64,000 bases of DNA from Ascidia mentula. Its lineage: Eukaryota; Chordata; Ascidiacea; Phlebobranchia; Ascidiidae. The stretch is from assembly GCA_947561715.1 (NCBI GenBank), contig OX387204.1:5709001-5773000 (forward strand), read 5' to 3'. The stretch's first letter is position 1; the number at the start of each line of letters is the position of its first letter. Position numbers and translations under genes: made by a program. This document shows, piece by piece, positions 35,601 to 48,027 of this stretch. Under the pieces are notes generated by a model that worked only from the letters and a program-made list of their open reading frames with translations, did no database searches and was not told the origin of the DNA.

Positions 35601-37843
35601 CGTCAAAACGACTTCCGTACCCACAATACTGAGAACCAACGAAATTGAAATGGGGTTTGACGTCATCGGCCGTGGGGCTGGGGGTTTGACAAAACGAACC
35701 GGACGAGCCGGGACTTGTGATAAAATCCCTCATCATTAGAAAACAGATTTTAAGCACAATTACACCTTCACAACTCTGATGTCTGAGTTTTGCCCTTGCA
35801 ACAAAGACGAATTGTATTAACAATATCGTTAAAGCTGTGTTAAAAGGCTAAGCTTCAAATCCGAGCGAGGTGCTTTCACATCACTTTTGCGGCTAAAAAG
35901 CCAAAAAATAAGCCAATGCTCTGATAAAACTCATTAACGCTTCATTGCTGTCCTATCACTGGGTTTAAACATCCCTAAACACCCAACAAATCGTACTTTC
36001 ATTGTTGAAAAAAAACTCTAGACTCTTCAAAGTTTCATTTCCTCTACTGAAGCGCGGGCCTGGCACGACAAGAAAAAACTCGGTTCGCAACGAATTTAAT
36101 TAAATCTCTCGATAGCGGCAAAGACCGACCTAACGTCCATCCCAACGGAGAGTAAAACTCGTCCCAGTGCAACATCACTGGATCCATCGAAGCGCCTCAT
36201 ACCAACAGACCGCAACACGACGAATCGTGAAATACATCAACGCGCTCAAATCCAAACCACAAAACGTCAACGTTGCAACAAGTAACAAAACACACCAAAG
36301 AATGATCAGAATTTGTGGACGAAGTCAATTGATCCCGATGAGTAACGAGAGTTGTCGATTGCTGCAAATGTAAGCAACGCCTAAGCGGTACCGATATTCG
36401 ACACTCGTCCGGCCAATTCACAAAGGCCCGCACAGCGCGTCGCTTTCGCCAGCTTTTCAGATTGCGCGAACAAGGCGATTAAACAGCGGGGACGCTGGTA
36501 GGCGAACGAACCGAATGCCTGGTCAAGTTACCGCCTGATCTCTGGCCAGAATCCGATTATAATGGCCCGAGTAATAGGGTTACCACTGACAAGCCTATAT
36601 CAACTGAGTTGGCTCCCAACGCGAATATACTTTATACAATGCTAAATGCCGACAGGTAATGGAAAACTCGCCGGAACCGCTTTATCGATCCTTGTGTTGT
36701 GTTGTGTAAATGTTTTCTATTTCGGTAAGCTACTGTTGAAAGAATATCTAAAACAATTGACAATAGCCTGTTGGTCATTATACGTGGTTGCGTGGAGGCA
36801 ATCTCAGTGCTTAGCCCTTATCCCTTGTATATTAACTTTATCACATCCATAAACATAACTAAAATGTTATTTCATTCTGCTGTCAGCGACTTTAGGAAAG
36901 CTATTTAAAATTAACAAAATATATTTATGTTCATTAACTGGGATTAAAAATGCCCATATGGGCCACACATACTCCTACGGGCGGCGGGCGTCATTGCCAC
37001 ATGGGTTTTTTCTCTGTGTCCCACACAATGGCTTGGGACAAAACTGCTGCCCGGTAGAAAATAATATCTGCGCACATGCCAGCATAGTGTTGATCGCGCT
37101 TTCTTGTCGGTCCTGCAACACTTTCAACTTGCCTAGGTTGTTCCTACAGGTACTGATAGAAATTCACTCCCTGTTCTACTGCCAGTACTCGTTCAACATC
37201 CGCCTATTTCAACCCTGAACAGCATCTACAACTTTTTTGCTTTGCAACACAAACCGCAAGCAAATCCCGCCACATTAAACTTCCCCGTCACTTAAACGGT
37301 CGAAAGCTCCGGTCATGCGAAAGTGGTCGGCTCGTAATTGCCATGGCCCGGGATGGCAATTATTCGAGGCATTACAAGAAGACGTGATTAAGGTGGCGTT
37401 GATGAGTCAGTCGCCAGTTCGTATTAATGGCATTTTGACAGTTAAGGTGACGCCCGCGGGCTTCGTCCGGCACCAGGTTTTCGGACTTGTGGCAAATGAG
37501 ATGTAAGCAATTTTGGCCACATAACAATCATTTTAATAGACAGGTAATTAACGATGTTTAAGGGTTATAGTAATGGAACGCTTGACTGTAAATTTCCGAA
37601 ACAGATTAGAAATCTCTTTGTAAGGATAAAATTTGCCACTGGGTAAGCACGGTCAGTAATATGGTGATTACACAAGAATAAAAACAAAAAAGACCAGACA
37701 AAGAGACAAGACTGAAACTATTCAATTCCTTTTGACTTTTTTCACCACGCGCACAGCAACGAGTTATAAACAAGTTTTTATACTTACTTTGGGTCCTCGG
37801 AACTGGGTGATGGGCCATCCGAGTTGGAACCCGGCCCCCCCAT
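26671..37843 (-). CDS. TEAD: TEAD (TEF-1/scalloped) transcription factor
   Basis: Twelve coding exons, 5' to 3' on the minus strand: 37843-37788, 34809-34667, 30432-30368, 30269-30207, 29250-29116, 29042-29008, 28821-28685, 28623-28505, 28258-28085, 27702-27562, 27318-27166 and 26784-26671. Phases join perfectly to 444 codons plus stop, the usual TEAD size. The TEA DNA-binding domain (about residues 28-105) reads [39 protein letters not shown], then [16 protein letters not shown]. The C-terminal YAP/TAZ-binding domain has [24 protein letters not shown], the [17 protein letters not shown] segment with the Cys that is lipidated in vertebrate TEADs, and [20 protein letters not shown], ending MYKLVND. 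It acts in the nucleus as the DNA-binding partner of YAP/Yorkie in the Hippo pathway. Single copy here. Confidence 0.95.
30433..34666 (-). other. TEAD intron splitting the TEA domain
   Basis: A 4.2 kb intron between the two main TEA-domain exons. Mostly AT-rich, with a clearly GC-richer part at about 33560-33900 holding a 45-codon minus-strand ORF (33761-33898). No other gene seen. It may hold enhancers. Confidence 0.6.
33761..33898 (-). other. Possible 45-codon small ORF inside the TEAD intron
   Basis: ATG to TAA with balanced codon use, starting [20 protein letters not shown] and ending GASHNKP, in a GC-rich island. No family recognised, no consensus donor within it, so it does not read as an alternative TEAD exon. 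Could be chance. Confidence 0.2.
34810..37787 (-). other. TEAD intron 5' of the TEA domain
   Basis: A 3 kb intron between the N-terminal exon and the first TEA exon, bounded by AAA|gtaagt (37788) and gcgcag (34810). Nothing else recognised. Confidence 0.6.
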
Positions 37844-38057
37844 GAGGCCGGGTGTGGACGACACTGGGGGAATTGTGACCGACAGTGGGACAGGTGGGGC
37901 CGAGTTCTCAACACCCGATGACAGTAGAGGGGGGTTGGCAGCAGCCGTGGCCCCAGCCAGGGTGCTCTGAAGATGAATGTTGGAGGCGGAAATTATGGTG
38001 CTCGTCTTTGGGACAGTTGAGAGTCAAAACTGAGGGTACAGGGTATCGGTTGGGGTT
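37844..38057 (-). promoter_or_regulatory. TEAD leader part of exon 2, with possible non-AUG start
   Basis: The exon containing the first AUG begins after a strong ttttcttttcacag acceptor at 38058. Upstream of the AUG (37843-37841) the same frame stays open for about 60 codons back to a TGA and encodes a Pro/Ser/Ala-rich stretch (ENSAPPVPLSVTIPPVSSTP) with ATA-ATT codons at 37996-37991. Vertebrate TEAD1 is known to start at an AUU codon. A near-cognate start here is possible, not shown. Confidence 0.4.
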
Positions 38058-41000
38058 CTGTGAAAAGAAAATGTGTTCAATGTTGAAAGCCTTGATTACA
38101 CAGTTACAAATCTGGGGCATTTGCGGAAAATGAGTGAAAAAATATTAAATGCTTTGGACAGCTTGTATTAAACGTTGAGTCAAACCAATCTCCAGTTTTA
38201 CTGCAAAAAAAGTTACAGTTGAAAGTCAAAATATGTTAAAGACTAGAGCAGAAATCAAGGTAAATGGATTCTGGTATCTAACTGAGGTAGCTTAAGTTAT
38301 ATACACATGTACAAAACCAACCCCGAAATAAGAAAAACAATCGACGCAACTTCTTAATTTGAAAAACCATCTTTGGTATTTTGGAGTCCTCTACAGAGCG
38401 TGGTCATGCAAATAAAAAGCATCTACAATCACTGCCTTGTAAAGCTGGGCGAGGACCGAGCAAAACAGGGTCTGTGCAAACAACCTCCAACGAGGGAGTA
38501 TCTCGTAAAACAGCGAGGGGGCCATTCGTGATGTTAAATGTTGATGTGATATCGGGCGAGGCCGGTCGAAGTGGTCCGTTGTTTGTTGGCAGTTCGCCGC
38601 AACTCGCTTAATCCATCCACGTTCTAGTAACTGATTTACCGACACAACGCGACCTTGCGGGCTATGACGCAATTACTGTTTGCACTCGCTACGTCATGTG
38701 GCGTTGCACACCATCATCTAGGCGAGGGGGCGTAAATTAGGTGAGCATGCTAACAAAATTGTGCCGGAATAAGTAGCGGCGCTGCTAATGTTGGCTTTAA
38801 ATGGGCCTAACACCGTTGTTTTGATGAAGCATAGCACCTGGTGTGTGGAGGTCGGGGTGTGGCACAATAACCGAACTGGCATAATTTCGGCACAGCTTTG
38901 GTTGCCACATAAAACAGGCCGCGTATCGATGTATCAGACATTAATGCGTGGGATTTGCATGTAATTTGCCGCCACATTAGACGGGGGCATTTCAAAAAAC
39001 AGAATACATACACAATATTATATCACTTTCAAGTACTTGCAAACAACGACCAATTTTGAGTCAGCGTCGGGTCAAGCGAACCAAATCACGGCCGCGCCTT
39101 CGCCCCGAAGTGGCGAAATTTGATATTGGCAACAAGCGCGGTGTGGTCTCTACTCTTGCCTCTGGCGTTGGTTCGGCGTCGCAAGCCCAACCACAGCTTG
39201 CTAGCGATGTATATCGGCAAAATCTCAAGCGCACCGCAGAGCAACAAAGCAACGGTTAGACGAAAACCGGTCAGGAGGCCGCAAAGCGAGGCAAATTGTA
39301 AGTTTTGAAGTCAACTAAATGTATGTCAGAACCTCGAGGTGCTTGCAGCTGCACCACGATAAGCTGACATCGGGACTTTACAAAAAGCCAACGCCCTGTT
39401 TTCGACCTTCGCGCAATACACACAAAAACCACAATCTGTTTCATATTTAATTCAAATGATGTACTCTGCTACTCTATGACAACAATAAACATAGGCGAAG
39501 CTAAAATCTTTGCACAACCCACGCAAGCTGGTTGATATAAATTTCAGTGGTTAGTTCAAAAACCAAGCCGCGGGTTAGTTAAATCAGTTTGCTACTTAAT
39601 ACTAGGGCAAAGCGGGATCTCAAAACAAGGATGGAAACTTTTTTAATTATCGCTCTCAGCAAGGCCCCTTCTCAAGCATGTGATGAGTGAGGGTGGATGA
39701 CGCGCGCACGTTTAATAAATAACCAAATCACGTTAAAACGGGCGCGTCGCCGGATACAGGCCGTCACATGGAAATCGCCAGACCTACACCTACACGTCTC
39801 TCTTATTTGCTTCCCAAACTTCCAATGTGGCGACTGTGAAGGCACACGCAGCGTTGTAGGTTGGATGCAGCTGCGCTGGGGTCAGGAAACCATGTTTTTA
39901 GACACTAACTCGACGCTCGCGGATTAGATATTGCAGCAACTCCCCGTTTGCGCTGTGCTGCAGACGCAGTGGAAGACATATGATAATTACATTAAATTTG
40001 CCTATATTGTCCCAATCATTTGTCGCGCATATGAAGTGGTTTTACTTTGCGGGGCCTGACAAATTGAATACTGTAGTTAAATTTTGCCATCTGGTGCAAA
40101 TTAACCCAAAACGAATAAATGCAACAAATTTCCGACGCAATGTTAATTTATGGATACAGACGCTGACGACTATGCCAATTTAAAACTAATATCCATGGAC
40201 GCAAAACCATTTCAAAAATTTGCGTAGCGCCCAGAGAAACTGAATGTAATTGAAGGGAAATCGCACGCCTACGTTTGGTAGGTGTATTATCACCAACATG
40301 AAGGTGGCAATTGTAAGCTCGCGTCTCACAGATCATTAAACCACCCACCGCACCATGGTACATTTAATATGTCTGCCCAGGTAAGCAACTTTACCTCAAA
40401 GTGGCAAAACTGCTTATCCATGTGGCACATTACAAAAACGTTTCTGTGGAACATTACAAAAACGTTTCTGTAAGGTATGGAATTTCATCAATACCTGTTC
40501 TTCATACTTACAAAATTAACAGTTTGCCATAAAACCACAGGGTTTAATATAAATAATTGCAGCACTCACAACACCGAAATAATTGAATTGTGAAGTGAAC
40601 CAAATACTTCCTCCATTTTGCCAAAATGACTTCCTAAATGAATTTTTGAAGGGGGAATCAGTAGGCTATTGGCACAGAAGCATAAAGGCTAAGCTACCAT
40701 TTAACAAGAACCATTGTTTTGTTCCAATGACCAACAGACATAGCTTTTTAAAGAAACTTTTTTGAGACAGAAAGTCCACTGCAATCAACACATGGATTCC
40801 ACCATCGCACATCCATGTTATTACATTACAAAAAACAAAAATTAAACATTATTTATCATGCTGGTTTACAAGATGTGTGGATATTTGAACAGAGTAATTC
40901 CTGCAGTCCAAACCAAACTAGAGTTTTATTAACAACACTATTAGAAAAACATGACTTTACCTTGCACACCATCATTGAATATATATACTTTTAGTAAAGC

Positions 41001-41726
41001 CTTTGACATATTATTATAAAGTTAAACTGTACTCAATGTACATTAAGTACATTGCAAAACACATATTTTAAACAATAAAGTCAACATTTTGCATTTAATT
41101 ATGTAACCAAACTACTGGATTATGCACTTTGCCTATTTACATTAGTAACTTACTTTGATGTAAAAGGTAAAGTGCCAAAGGCACAAAAAGATGTTTGGCA
41201 TCATGATGAAAGCCCCTTGTATAAGAATTGCCCAGGGACAGATCCAATAATATATAGACTATATATGTATATCGAAAAGTTTTTGGAAAAGAGTCAATGT
41301 TGTCCCTACATTAAATATTCATCAAGTTGAAATACTTTGAAAAATACAGTTTTTTTGCACTATACAACAAAAAGAGCTTCCTTTCTCACAAAAAAACGGT
41401 TTTCTGCATTTACTGGTGAACTTGACTACACAGAAAAAAAACTTCTAACCAACTACGCCTTGGGTCGCCAACTATCACACTCGAACTTCGCACACTATCA
41501 CTACAACATATTTTACGCAAAATACAAAATACGACCTTTCAATATCAAATCTAGTATGCCGTCAGGCTAGTCCCACTGCTGGAATGAAGTGAATTGACGA
41601 GAGGTTTCTTGAATCACAAACCACACATGCCTTGCATAACTCCGTACCTGGCTTCGGATTAGCGCCATTTCAATCGCGCGAAACTGGGACAAATCAACGC
41701 GAAAGGACCAAAGCAACATCACTCAC
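38058..41726 (-). other. TEAD first intron
   Basis: About 3.7 kb between the proposed leader exon and exon 2. Contains a 24-base-period duplication at 40428-40471 (cattacaaaaacgtttctgt twice) and no coding signal I trust. Confidence 0.5.
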
Positions 41727-41930
41727 CTTAAGCACAATCTGTCCCCAACACGTCAATCATCGACTCCCGGTTATTTGATGCTTGATTGTCGAATTATTTT
41801 CCTAAATTCCGCCGTGCATCAGGCGCCTCGACTCACCAGGTATGCCAAATATGAAAGATACGAAAGATGGTATGTCGACAACGCAGCCTTGCCCGCGCGC
41901 ATGCGCACAACGATCAGGTGACGTAATGAG
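41727..41930 (-). promoter_or_regulatory. Probable TEAD promoter and 5' leader exon
   Basis: A CpG-rich stretch with the palindrome gcgcatgcgc (41897-41906), the NRF1 core, and a CRE-like tgacgtaa at about 41919. Downstream on the minus strand lie two consensus donors, CTG|gtgagt (exon end 41837) and AAG|gtgagt (exon end 41727), so a leader exon with alternative donors is likely. Minus-strand ATGs in it lead only to very short reading frames. The exact transcription start is not visible. Confidence 0.45.
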
Positions 41931-42913
41931 CTCGCCAAACACCGCGTCGAGGTTCTTTTTCAGAAAGCCGTGGGCGCTGACGGCGGCAAAGAAAAGAGAA
42001 AAACGCCTCGCTCGTTAAGTTGGCAATGAAAACCTCCAGGCGGTTGTTCAACACAAAGCTGCTTTGTGCCCTCTGGTTAGAAGGGAGGCGAATTTATATC
42101 TTCACTTCATCTTCGGCGGCGCACTCGGAGCGCGAGAAAAGCTCGTTCTGGTTTCAACACGCTTTACAAAACTGCTCAAGCGTATTTGCTGGGCTATCGA
42201 GAAACCAATAAGCCGTGACAGTCTTCGCGGCAAAAACTTAAGTAAGGTAGTGTTGTAAAAAATCACTGTGCCTAATAGTCAATCTCCAATAAAAATTGTT
42301 GAAAAACACTTTATTACAATCTTTATTGAACATATCTATATCATAAAAATAAACGTACGTTTGCGTAGTTTTTTTCTCGTTTTTGGACACCCCAAGTTAC
42401 TGTTCGTATCCTTAAAAGGACAGTGCTTAGTCAACGTATTGGTTACCGGGTACTTTACTTTCAAGAACAGTGTACTCTGCTGACACCTAGCGGAGTAACA
42501 ATTACGTACAAAAACGGTAAACAGATGTCTTTAGAGTTCACAGCTGCTGTGGCGATAAAATATTACCAAACAATTAAAGAAATTCCCTGCAGTTGCAAGG
42601 AGATTTTCTTGTCTTTTGCATAAAGGAACGTTACTGGTAAAATGAATATGTGTGACGTACAATTATACAGAAATATATGCAAATGAGTAGAAAATTGCAT
42701 TGGTTTACACCGCACGATAGGTGCATTTTGCATAAATACACAAAAAGAACCAATTTAGCTGAACATGTTTTTGATTATAACACAGAAGTATAACAGAATA
42801 CAAAACGAGTTTGAACAAGTTTCTTTGCCGTTTGTCGACGTGTAAGGCAACACGAAACTCATTTGATTGGACCGTAAAGTGTGCTCGGTAGATACTGAAT
42901 CAACACTTCGAGT
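41931..42913. other. Intergenic: TEAD upstream side and 3' end of IL-1R-like gene A
   Basis: Two AATAAA signals on the minus strand (tttatt on + at 42310-42315 and 42322-42327), about 600 bases past the stop of gene A, fit its 3' end. No gene seen. Confidence 0.5.
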
Positions 42914-45900
42914 CTACACATTGACTTGGCCTTGCGTTGGTCTGTTATTTTCCCGTAACTTTGGCAAGGCGTGCTCAATATCAGCCATGAATCGACGATC
43001 TGGTTTATTTTTCCAGACAATGTTGCGGCAAACCTAAAATATCACGAACGTAAATACAGTGGATCACAATTGTAACATCATCAGATGTTCGAACAGTTCA
43101 AAATGTAATAACTTGTTACTTAGGCTGTAATCAAAAATTGTAGATCAAGGCACCGAATAAAAAATTAGAAATGCACTAAGTGACAAAAGTGACCGTTAGA
43201 GCGTTCTCCAACTCATTCATGTGAGGTTGGTCCCGCCGCTTTCTGATGATTTGGTCAACATTGGGTGTGCTCACGAACACAACTTTCACGTGATTGTCTT
43301 GCATGTCGATTGCTCCCTGGAAACGGGGTAAATAGTAGGGATGCACCGAAAGTTCGGTTTGCCGAATTTATTCGGCCGAAACTAAGGTTTTCGCAATTAT
43401 TCGGTTTCGGCCGAATATTTCTGCAAAATTCGGCCGAAACCGAAACTTTTTTATTGCATATAACGCTGAAACGCAAAATTTAGAAAAGGTCAAAATCATT
43501 GTTTAAACTGTACGAATATGTTCGTTTCATTTGTTCACTTTCACAGAAATGATAAAAATCAACTTTAAGCACTTATGGTACAGAAGACGAGGTTATTTTT
43601 CAAGCGCCAAAAAAGGCTGTGTGATAGGAAAAGATGTAATCCAGTATATGTTTTGTTTAAATTTATTGCGTTTAAAGAGATGGATACCAAAATTAGTTTC
43701 GGTTTATTCGGCCGAATTAATTCGGCAACTTTTGCCGAATATTCGGTTTCGGCCGAATATAAAAATAGCTGTTTCGGTGCATCACTAGTAAATAGAGTAA
43801 GTTAGACCCTCAAAGGGACACAATTCGGTTTACTTAAACCTCGGCGATGTAACACATAAAAATCATCAAGTCACCTGTTCGACAACTTTGCGAGCGAAAG
43901 CGTCGTCTGCGTACGCCTCGGTGAGAACGACGATCATTCGGTGACTCCGTCGAATGTTTTTGAGCATGATTTCAAATTCAACTGCGTGTGAAATTATTAC
44001 TTTGGTCAAAGGGTGTCTTTGCACAATGTTATTTGTCATGTTTTTTTTCCCACGTATCAAACACATTCCACGCATTCCGAACACAAATATATGAGAAAAA
44101 TTGTTGCAAACGCTATAAGACACCATAAGGAACTGCTGATGTTTAGTGTAAAAACCCCTTTTTTATTTTTTCATTAAAAGGTTATTTAACTTACATCCTA
44201 GCTCGAATTGTTCCTGCGGATCGTAGTAGTTGTACTGCAGCTCGTCCAGTTTTTTCCTGATGCTTCTCACAATTTTCACTGTGGTGCTTTTAATATCATC
44301 GGGCATGTTTTCATCATAAACGTAAGACAAGAAAGCCGCGTATTTCTTGTCATCTGCAAATCACATTCATTCTGATAAACATACATTAAACGCATGCTAT
44401 TCACGGCAAACCTTCGTCATATTCTCCAAAATGTCTGCGATAAAAGAGCTTGATAAGGGTCTGGTACTGCCAGGAAAAATAGACTGCCAGAGCAAGGAGT
44501 ACAACCAAAACCAACACGACGCAACATATTATAGCGATCCGTCGTAGCTCGTGCAAAGGGTCAAAAACAAGCTTAAACTGCAAAGCGCTGCTTTCCCCCT
44601 TGTATGTGATGTTTACGAGGTACCTTCCTGCGTCATTTTTATCCGTATTTCTGTTGAAGCAAATATGAAACACTTGTTCAAACCCAATGAGCGTTACCAA
44701 TCAGAATGGCATCGCCTTGCACAAGACACTGGAACGGAAAATAGCCACGCTTGTCGCGCGAACTGCACATGGCAAACTTTACCTATTTATCAATTGTTTT
44801 ATGTCCAATTGCAACGACCAATGTATATCCCATTTTGCTCAAAACGCAAGCAACTCAAAAATAATTGACAATGATCACGGAATTAGAATTTATATATCTG
44901 TGACGTTTTCATACTTATCTTCAGGAAAAGCGAATTACGAGTTTTATTAATTTAACCCACATTTATTTTATTTTATATAAACTGGCATCCAATTTATATA
45001 GGACAAGTCGTTGAAAGTTTCGTCTACCTTAGTTTAAAGAAAACTTGGAAAGTTTGGTCAGTATTAAGCTCGTTCAACTCCTCTTGGGTAAGTTGATGGC
45101 TGTAGCAAACTCTGTCGTAGTTAACAAAGTTTAACCTGCAAAGTCATAAAACGAGTGAGAAAAAACATGCATTGGTTATTTTTTATCAATAACATGTGAG
45201 AATTAATCTTACAGCCCACAACTGACTCTTCCATCAGTCACATTTCGAAAATCGTCTATTTTGCAAAGAACGTCGCCAGTGGTTTCCTGCCAAACACAAA
45301 CGTTTAAAGGCATCAAAACAAATGTGGTAAATACGAAACGTTTTTGTATTAGCTTTATACGCTTCCAATTGTTGCACGTTGGGGAAACTTTACCTTGCTC
45401 AGTTGTACTCGCAGGTCGCCGGGTGACAACCGTCCCACATTTTTTCGACCTTTGCAGTTGATTGAGATTTCGTCACCGCCAAAAAAAGAATCTTCCTGAT
45501 CACATTTCCATTGTGGGTCAAAATCGTCCTTGGGACGCTCTAAAAAAGGTTGTTCCATAAGTAAATCTTTTGTTATAAACATAAAATTATAAAGTTTGGA
45601 AAACAGAAAGATAACCATAATATTGGAGAGCTGCAGACAGGGTGTGTACACGGACTGATTCGACCATTGGTGTTTTTGCCTTAGCACTATGGGTAACCAA
45701 GCAGATCCGTTTGGCCATAGTGCGCTCCACAGTGGTTCGTCTCTGTAGTTTGGTACTCAGTATAGGGTACCCAACGGATCGACGTTGACCGAAAGGTACC
45801 ACAAAGTGAAAATTAGTGTGCCCGCTAGTGTAAAAGCTAACGCAGTGCCACTGTCAACAGCTGCACTGATGAGACCATACAGGTCCAAACGGTACGTGTA

Positions 45901-48027
45901 CACACCCTGTCTGCAACTCTCCAGAAAGATAACCTTCATACAAAAAATCATTCCGACAGGATTTCATAAACACTGCCTTATTATAAACGTTGCATATAAA
46001 AAGCACAATTTCTTACGGTGAACACAGACGGAGTAATGGGAAATATAGGCGGTTTGTCCGTCATGAGTAACTGCGCAGGTGTACAAGCCAGGGTCATAAA
46101 AGCTTAATTCCTTTTTCTGCAAATAATGGAGAGGATTTGGTAATTATACAAAAACTGTTCCATTTTACCGCCGCATAAACATTTATTGCATTTATGTTTA
46201 CGGTGGAATTATGTGCCAGACTTAATCATTTCAAACAGTAGAACAAAATCGTTACAAACAATTCAAAGTAATATCTTCATCCCAGTTAAAGCGCATGGGC
46301 ATTGACATAGCCAGGGTGGACCAACGGGCCATGTTGATGCTGGGCATGTTTGGGTTTTCGACATATCACATTTATGGGGTACATTAAAAAAAAACATGAT
46401 TTGCTATTTTGCGCGACAATCGTTTTCTGTTTTCTGTTTCTTTTTTTGCCCGTCTGGACGCATAAACTATTTAGCCCACCAAAATTTTGGTTGTGTACGC
46501 CACTGTAGTTAACGACATGCAAAAAACAAGATTGCATTAAACAAAATCAACATTGTTGTACACCCAAAGCCACTGCCCGAAATACTTACAGGGAAAGTAT
46601 TTAGCCCGGCGAACTTACTATTAGCTTGTGAGGATGGCCTGGATCTGGGTCGATATGTAACAATTGCAAGTTGGTCACATTTTCAATCGCCTGACAGCTG
46701 TGGTCGCGCAACACCGTTCTGTTTCTCTGCAGTCGAGTGTACAACCACTGTGTGGAGTAAAGGCTTGCGTTCACCGATGGTGGTAAAATCGTGTCGCTAT
46801 CCGGTGCTAAAGGGATATGTATTAGCATTAATGTAAAATAAATCCTTGTTGTCGAGGCGTCTGGCCTACATACTACGTAGAAAATATGTTCTTGTCCAGG
46901 AAAACCTGGTTTCGAATACCGGTGCGGTAAAAGAGCTAAACAAACATAATCGAGCTAATTTTATAAACCTTGGACGCGGTCTAGGTTTAAACCGCAGTGC
47001 AATTTGAAATTGTAACTATATGATGAAACATTATCAATTACCGCCAATGCAGCGAAGTTCCATTATGTCGTCAATGTTGAATCTCAAGTTCTGAACGTTG
47101 TGTTTGCATGAGGCAGCTTCTCCAACGACTTCTTCACACGAGTTAGACGGAAAGGGCAAAAGACTAACGTTGACCTCCGCCGTCAAACATTGACTACATG
47201 AAATCTGTATAGCCAAAAATACCGCGTCATGCTTGAATGAACGGATGAGGCGTTAGGAAAAACCCAATTGAGCGTGTGTGGATGCCGTATGTCGGGGTCA
47301 ACTACAAAAAGTGATGAAACTTACCAGCCGCAGTTTTGGGAATTTTTCCAAGCAAAACAAATAAACAACATTGTCTTATTGTGCCAAACTTGTCAAAGAC
47401 AGCAAATAGGCAATGTAATGGAATATGGTGTGTTGTTTTTTTGATAAATTTCACATTAAAATGAATCAATTCGTGGTCTGTGCACCTGGTATAGCTGAAA
47501 TATTGTAAGTGCTGGCATGTACGATTCCAGAACAAGGCTGTCAGTCGAGTTGTACGTATTTGTGCTGGGATCCTTGACAAAGCACTGCAACACAAAAGAA
47601 AATGAATAGGAGCTAAACATTAGACATACCGAAACAATACACAGACTAAAACGGTGAGGTCATATACATAACACACAACTTGACACTCTAGTTTGTTCAG
47701 GGCAATTTAACAACCTGTGAATCTTCCAATGAAAACGGATTTCCAAACGTTTGGTTCCAACGTTGCCTCAATGCGTCACAACTCAGTGAGAACGGCCAGC
47801 CATAATAAGACGACACCCGCACTGACACGTTTTGTGCTTCTTGGCAATCGTCTGTTGAAATATCTGCATAAAGCAGGACAAGATTTTTAATACTGTTAAT
47901 TGTAGCAACAGAATCAGAGAAATTTACCCATGTCTACGATGGTCCCGTAACCCATTGCTGGTGCTGTTATCAAAAGCATGTAGCAGACAATGTAGGTTTT
48001 TGATCTTAGCGCTAAGAATAACGCCAT
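42914..48027 (-). CDS. Interleukin-1-receptor-like protein A (Ig ectodomain, TM, TIR)
   Basis: Fourteen exons, 5' to 3': 48027-47928, 47863-47715, 47584-47486, 47204-47042, 46806-46619, 46116-46017, 45539-45394, 45286-45213, 45135-45028, 44650-44412, 44353-44195, 43981-43875, 43316-43194 and 43033-42914; 624 aa. It starts with a signal peptide (MALFLALRSKTYIVCYMLLI). The ectodomain is Cys-paired and of Ig type: YYGWPFSLSCD, then YDPGLYTCAVTHDG with the D-x-G-x-Y-x-C Ig signature, then DAGRYLVNITY. After a membrane helix (IAIICCVVLVLVVLLALAVY) comes FYRRHFGEYDE, typical of IL-1R/IL1RAPL proteins. The TIR domain reads YAAFLSYVYDE (box 1), YYDPQEQFELG, SHRMIVVLTEAY, KVVFVSTPNV and RFMADIEHALP (box 3 region). 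Expected role: cell-surface receptor or co-receptor signalling through MyD88-type adaptors. The exon 13 donor (ACG|gtcact) is weak. Confidence 0.85.
43336..43787. mobile_element. hAT-type MITE (452 bp) with 8 bp target duplication
   Basis: The ends tagggatgcaccgaaa and tttcggtgcatcacta are inverted repeats (15 of 16 matches), flanked by a perfect 8-base direct repeat gtaaatag (43328-43335 and 43788-43795). Subterminal DNA is full of ttcggccgaa and cgaaaccgaa words in both orientations. No transposase frame. Terminal sequence and 8 bp duplication are diagnostic for non-autonomous hAT elements. It lies in the intron between exons 12 and 13 of IL-1R-like gene A. Confidence 0.92.

Noticed and set aside
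44551-44868. 105-codon plus-strand ORF over the membrane exon of IL-1R-like gene A
   Set aside because: Antisense shadow of a well-supported coding exon.
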